Assembly (NCBI GenBank): GCA_947623775.1
Contig: CANQHL010000061.1
Span: 1-7,892 of the forward strand
Source of the DNA: an uncultured Clostridia bacterium
GTDB taxonomy: Bacteria; Bacillota; Clostridia; Christensenellales; UBA1242
DNA: 7,892 nt
Reading direction: 5' to 3'
Part shown: one piece after another, positions 6,221-7,892 of the stretch
Position numbering within the stretch: position 1 is the stretch's first letter
Layout: each line of letters starts with the position of its first letter
Made by a program: the position numbers and the translations under genes
Notes under the pieces: model-generated
The model's input: only the letters and a program-made list of their open reading frames with translations
The model's database searches: none
What the model was told of the DNA's origin: nothing

Positions 6221-6616
6221 CTAAAAATTCTTATCTATCAAATCTTTCAAAGATATACTTTGCAGATAAGAGGATATAAGATTATTAAGTTTGTTGCCAA
6301 TGTCGTATGTGTCACATTGACATTTTCTTTCGCATTGCCCATCAATGCAATTGATTATCGGCCCAGCATCACCTGTTGCCGCTAAAATGTCTTTGAGTGA
6401 AATGTCCTCAGGCTTCTGTGCAAGAATGTATCCGCCGGTATGCCCACGCACCGCAATAAGAAGTTTGGATTTTATAAGTTTTGAAACAATTTGTTCCAGA
6501 TATTTCACCGACAACTTTTGCCTTTGTGCAATTGAGGATATTGAATTTACACCCTCATTTTTGGCAATGTCTGCCATAAGCATAAGGGCATAGCGTCCTT
6601 TTGATGAAATGTTCAT
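6221..6616 (-). CDS. Rrf2-family regulator, IscR-like with Fe-S-type cysteine cluster
   Basis: A 131-residue transcription factor. The N-terminal winged helix shows SSKGRYALMLMADIA, then SIAQRQKLSVKYLEQIVSKL as the recognition region and RGHTGGYILAQKPEDISL as the wing, all standard for Rrf2 proteins. The C-terminal part has four cysteines, Cys90, Cys95, Cys99 and Cys101, in a segment equivalent to the IscR [2Fe-2S] ligand region. It is thus likely to sense Fe-S supply, and its position just before nifS-iscU supports an IscR role; CymR-like (cysteine supply) or NsrR-like (nitric oxide) roles are alternatives. The start is the ATG at 6616, five bases after AGGAG; the in-frame ATG at 6646 lacks such a site and adds residues unlike the family. 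It is separated from the phosphoribosyltransferase gene by a terminator. Confidence 0.92.
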   Translation of the reverse strand: MNISSKGRYALMLMADIAKNEGVNSISSIAQRQKLSVKYLEQIVSKLIKSKLLIAVRGHTGGYILAQKPEDISLKDILAATGDAGPIINCIDGQCERKCQCDTYDIGNKLNNLISSYLQSISLKDLIDKNF

Positions 6617-6665
6617 AATTTCTCCTTTTTTGTGTAAAAATTGCAAAATTTTGCTTTTTTTGCCT

Positions 6666-6703
6666 AAAAAAACATAATTTGACCGATATTTCAGTCAAAT
6701 TAT
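6666..6703 (-). terminator. Strong terminator after the phosphoribosyltransferase gene
   Basis: On the minus strand the RNA forms a 13-bp stem: 6703-6691 pairs with 6686-6674 around the loop AATA, with one U-G wobble. It is followed by G and seven U (6672-6666). It starts five bases after the PRT stop codon. On the plus strand the wobble becomes an A/C mismatch and there is no T run, so it acts in one direction. The same DNA is a near-perfect 30-bp palindrome. Confidence 0.88.
6671..6698 (-). promoter_or_regulatory. Possible rrf2 promoter and operator inside the terminator
   Basis: TTGACT (6698-6693, five of six) and TATGTT (6676-6671, four of six) are separated by 16 bases and lie within the terminator palindrome. 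The palindrome core, GACTGAAATATCGGTC, resembles the IscR type 1 pattern of GACT and AGTC arms around an A/T centre, but with a centre about three bases longer. A regulator bound here would cover the promoter, as in IscR autoregulation. This is inferred. Confidence 0.35.
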
Positions 6704-6708
6704 CTTGT

Positions 6709-7281
6709 TTATTGCAATGGCAAAAACCCGCAATAATAAACATTTACATCATCAAATTTAAATCCGCTTTTGTGCGTCTTTTCCCATTCCGGCATATCCT
6801 CTTTCAATATTGCCACACAACATGTAATCTCAAATCCTGTTTTTTCAGCATATTTCATTATAGATTTAAATGTGGAACCTGTTGAAAAAACATCATCGGC
6901 AAACACAACATTTTTCCCAATCAACTTGTTCTCGTCAAGTTCGGAAATGAAATAATTTGTCTTGCCCGAAGTTATACTCTCACCCTCTGTTTGTCGCGCA
7001 TTGACCATATAACACTTTGCCTCTTTTCTTAAACATACATAGTCAACCCGCATAACCCTTGCAAGTTCTTGTGCAATAGGCAAGCCTTTCAGTTCTGTAG
7101 TCAAAATAATGTCACACTTCTTGCCATTTTCACCTATTTGCTTTGCAAGGTCGTCGGCCGCCAGGGTAAGCACTTCCATATCACCGACCGGATTAAATCC
7201 CGCAATTGTTACTCCACTTGGCGTTTTTGCAAGTGGCAATTTTCTCTCTATACCTAAAAATTTTAATGTGTATTCTTTCAT
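6709..7281 (-). CDS. Phosphoribosyltransferase family protein (purine PRT-like)
   Basis: A type I phosphoribosyltransferase of 190 residues. VVFADDVFSTGST (125-137) is the PRPP-binding motif with its two acidic residues and the phosphate loop. TTELKGLPIAQELA (61-74) corresponds to the loop before the PRPP site in adenine and xanthine PRTs, and VCLRKEAKCYM (82-92) to their conserved R-K-x-x-K strand. The overall layout is closest to Apt/Xpt-like proteins of Clostridia, but the base it uses is not clear, and a regulatory rather than salvage role is possible. The ATG at 7281 follows AGGAG by four bases; the open frame reaches further upstream, but that part overlaps the radC-like gene and has no Shine-Dalgarno support. 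It starts 22 bp after that gene and is probably cotranscribed with it. No purine riboswitch is present. A strong terminator follows. Confidence 0.85.
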   Translation of the reverse strand: MKEYTLKFLGIERKLPLAKTPSGVTIAGFNPVGDMEVLTLAADDLAKQIGENGKKCDIILTTELKGLPIAQELARVMRVDYVCLRKEAKCYMVNARQTEGESITSGKTNYFISELDENKLIGKNVVFADDVFSTGSTFKSIMKYAEKTGFEITCCVAILKEDMPEWEKTHKSGFKFDDVNVYYCGFLPLQ

Positions 7282-7303
7282 ATTTCTCCTTTTTTTACCT
7301 TTA

Positions 7304-7892
7304 TTATTCACCACAACCTTCGTCTTGAGAATTGTGATTAATCTCATCTATCAATTGGTTCTGCACGAAAATTCGCTTCAGCCCTCGTTCTTTAATGCTG
7401 TAAATTCCGTCCGTCCCAACCACAAGATTGTCAATGAGTGTGTAGCCGGCAAAATCAAACTTCTTTATTATTTCTTCGTTGGAAAATATATCTCTTTCCG
7501 ATGGACGACATGTCGCATTTGGATGATTATGCACCAAAATCACCGAATCAGCATTAAATGATGTCATAAAGTTGCTGATTGAACGTTGATCAATCCCAAC
7601 CATTTGCGTTGTACCATTTGCCAAACACCTGTCCCCGACAAATCCGCCCATTCGATTGAACCCAAGTATATAAAATTCCTCATGGTTTTTGTATCTTAGC
7701 AAATTTTCAATATAATCATAAACTTTACCATATGTGTTGCAACCTTTCAACTCTTGTCCCTTGCATGCCGTATATAAATTGAAAACTTCCACCAAGCATT
7801 TTAGTTTCTTTGCAGACGCCTCACCCATGCCTTTAACCGATGCAATGTCGTCAATGTTTGCATCAAGTATATTTGAAAAGGTTTTAAATCTT
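7304..7892 (-). CDS. RadC-like JAB/MPN domain protein, N-terminus cut by right edge
   Basis: The last 195 residues of a RadC-family (UPF0758) protein; its role in DNA repair is historically claimed but poorly supported. The frame is open to the window edge. The visible N-terminal part, RFKTFSNILDANIDD followed by IASVKGMGEASAKKLK, is the helix-hairpin-helix region of the family. The C-terminal MPN/JAB domain carries the metal-binding JAMM pattern H-x-H-x7-S-x2-D in HNHPNATCRPSERD. The usual RadC form is HNHPSGDPTPS, so the loop after HNHP is unusual here. Where many RadC proteins have Glu residues before the conserved Gly-Thr, this one reads GDRCLANGT, so the catalytic Glu is uncertain. DNLVVGTDGIYSIKERG matches the family's final strand. 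A short tail (HNSQDEGCGE) follows. It lies 22 bp before the phosphoribosyltransferase gene. Confidence 0.9.
   Translation of the reverse strand, partial: RFKTFSNILDANIDDIASVKGMGEASAKKLKCLVEVFNLYTACKGQELKGCNTYGKVYDYIENLLRYKNHEEFYILGFNRMGGFVGDRCLANGTTQMVGIDQRSISNFMTSFNADSVILVHNHPNATCRPSERDIFSNEEIIKKFDFAGYTLIDNLVVGTDGIYSIKERGLKRIFVQNQLIDEINHNSQDEGCGE

Noticed and set aside
6643..6672. Plus-strand terminator: palindrome followed by T run
   Set aside because: The palindrome has no room for a loop, and no plus-strand gene ends nearby.
7282..7303. Purine riboswitch or other leader before the phosphoribosyltransferase gene
   Set aside because: Only 22 bp separate it from the upstream gene, too little for an aptamer.
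7109..7561. A 150-codon plus-strand frame across the PRT/radC-like junction
   Set aside because: It crosses two well-supported minus-strand genes and has no ribosome binding site or recognised domain.

Overview
The window looks like a piece of the chromosome of a low-GC Gram-positive anaerobe, most likely an uncultured Clostridia-type gut bacterium. The grounds are: AT-rich DNA with T-rich intergenic runs, strong AGGAG ribosome binding sites on several genes, an rrf2-nifS-iscU cluster of the clostridial kind (no SUF genes seen), a YitT-family membrane protein and a YegS/DgkB-type lipid kinase. The standard code fits: UGG encodes Trp, and all complete genes end in TAA except the Rrf2 gene (TAG). 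The taxonomy is an inference; no rRNA or tRNA gene is visible.

Layout, left to right. (1) The 3' end of prfA (release factor RF1) on the plus strand, closed by a hairpin terminator that also serves the convergent lipid kinase gene. (2) A minus-strand lipid kinase gene and a plus-strand YitT-family gene, divergent across about 190 bp; neither has a usable Shine-Dalgarno site, and the yitT-like gene has an extended -10 box placed so that its mRNA should begin at the start codon. (3) A 525-residue plus-strand protein of unknown function made of two diverged copies of a module of about 240 residues, followed by a hairpin terminator shared with convergent iscU. (4) A minus-strand block that reads, in transcription order, radC-like (cut by the right edge), a purine-type phosphoribosyltransferase gene, a strong terminator, an rrf2/iscR-like regulator gene, nifS and iscU.

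How the genes work together. NifS takes sulfur from cysteine and passes it to the IscU scaffold for Fe-S cluster assembly; the two genes overlap by 11 nt. The Rrf2 regulator has an IscR-like cysteine cluster and probably senses Fe-S status. nifS has its own promoter with perfect -35 and -10 boxes and 17 bp spacing, with a perfect 6-3-6 palindrome at the predicted start point. The terminator in front of rrf2 is also a 30-bp near-palindrome that overlaps a possible rrf2 promoter, so it may double as an operator. The radC-like and phosphoribosyltransferase genes are 22 bp apart and are probably cotranscribed.

No mobile element, CRISPR array, tRNA, rRNA or recognisable riboswitch was found, and no stretch over 300 bases lacks a gene. 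The least explained item is the two-module 525-residue protein.
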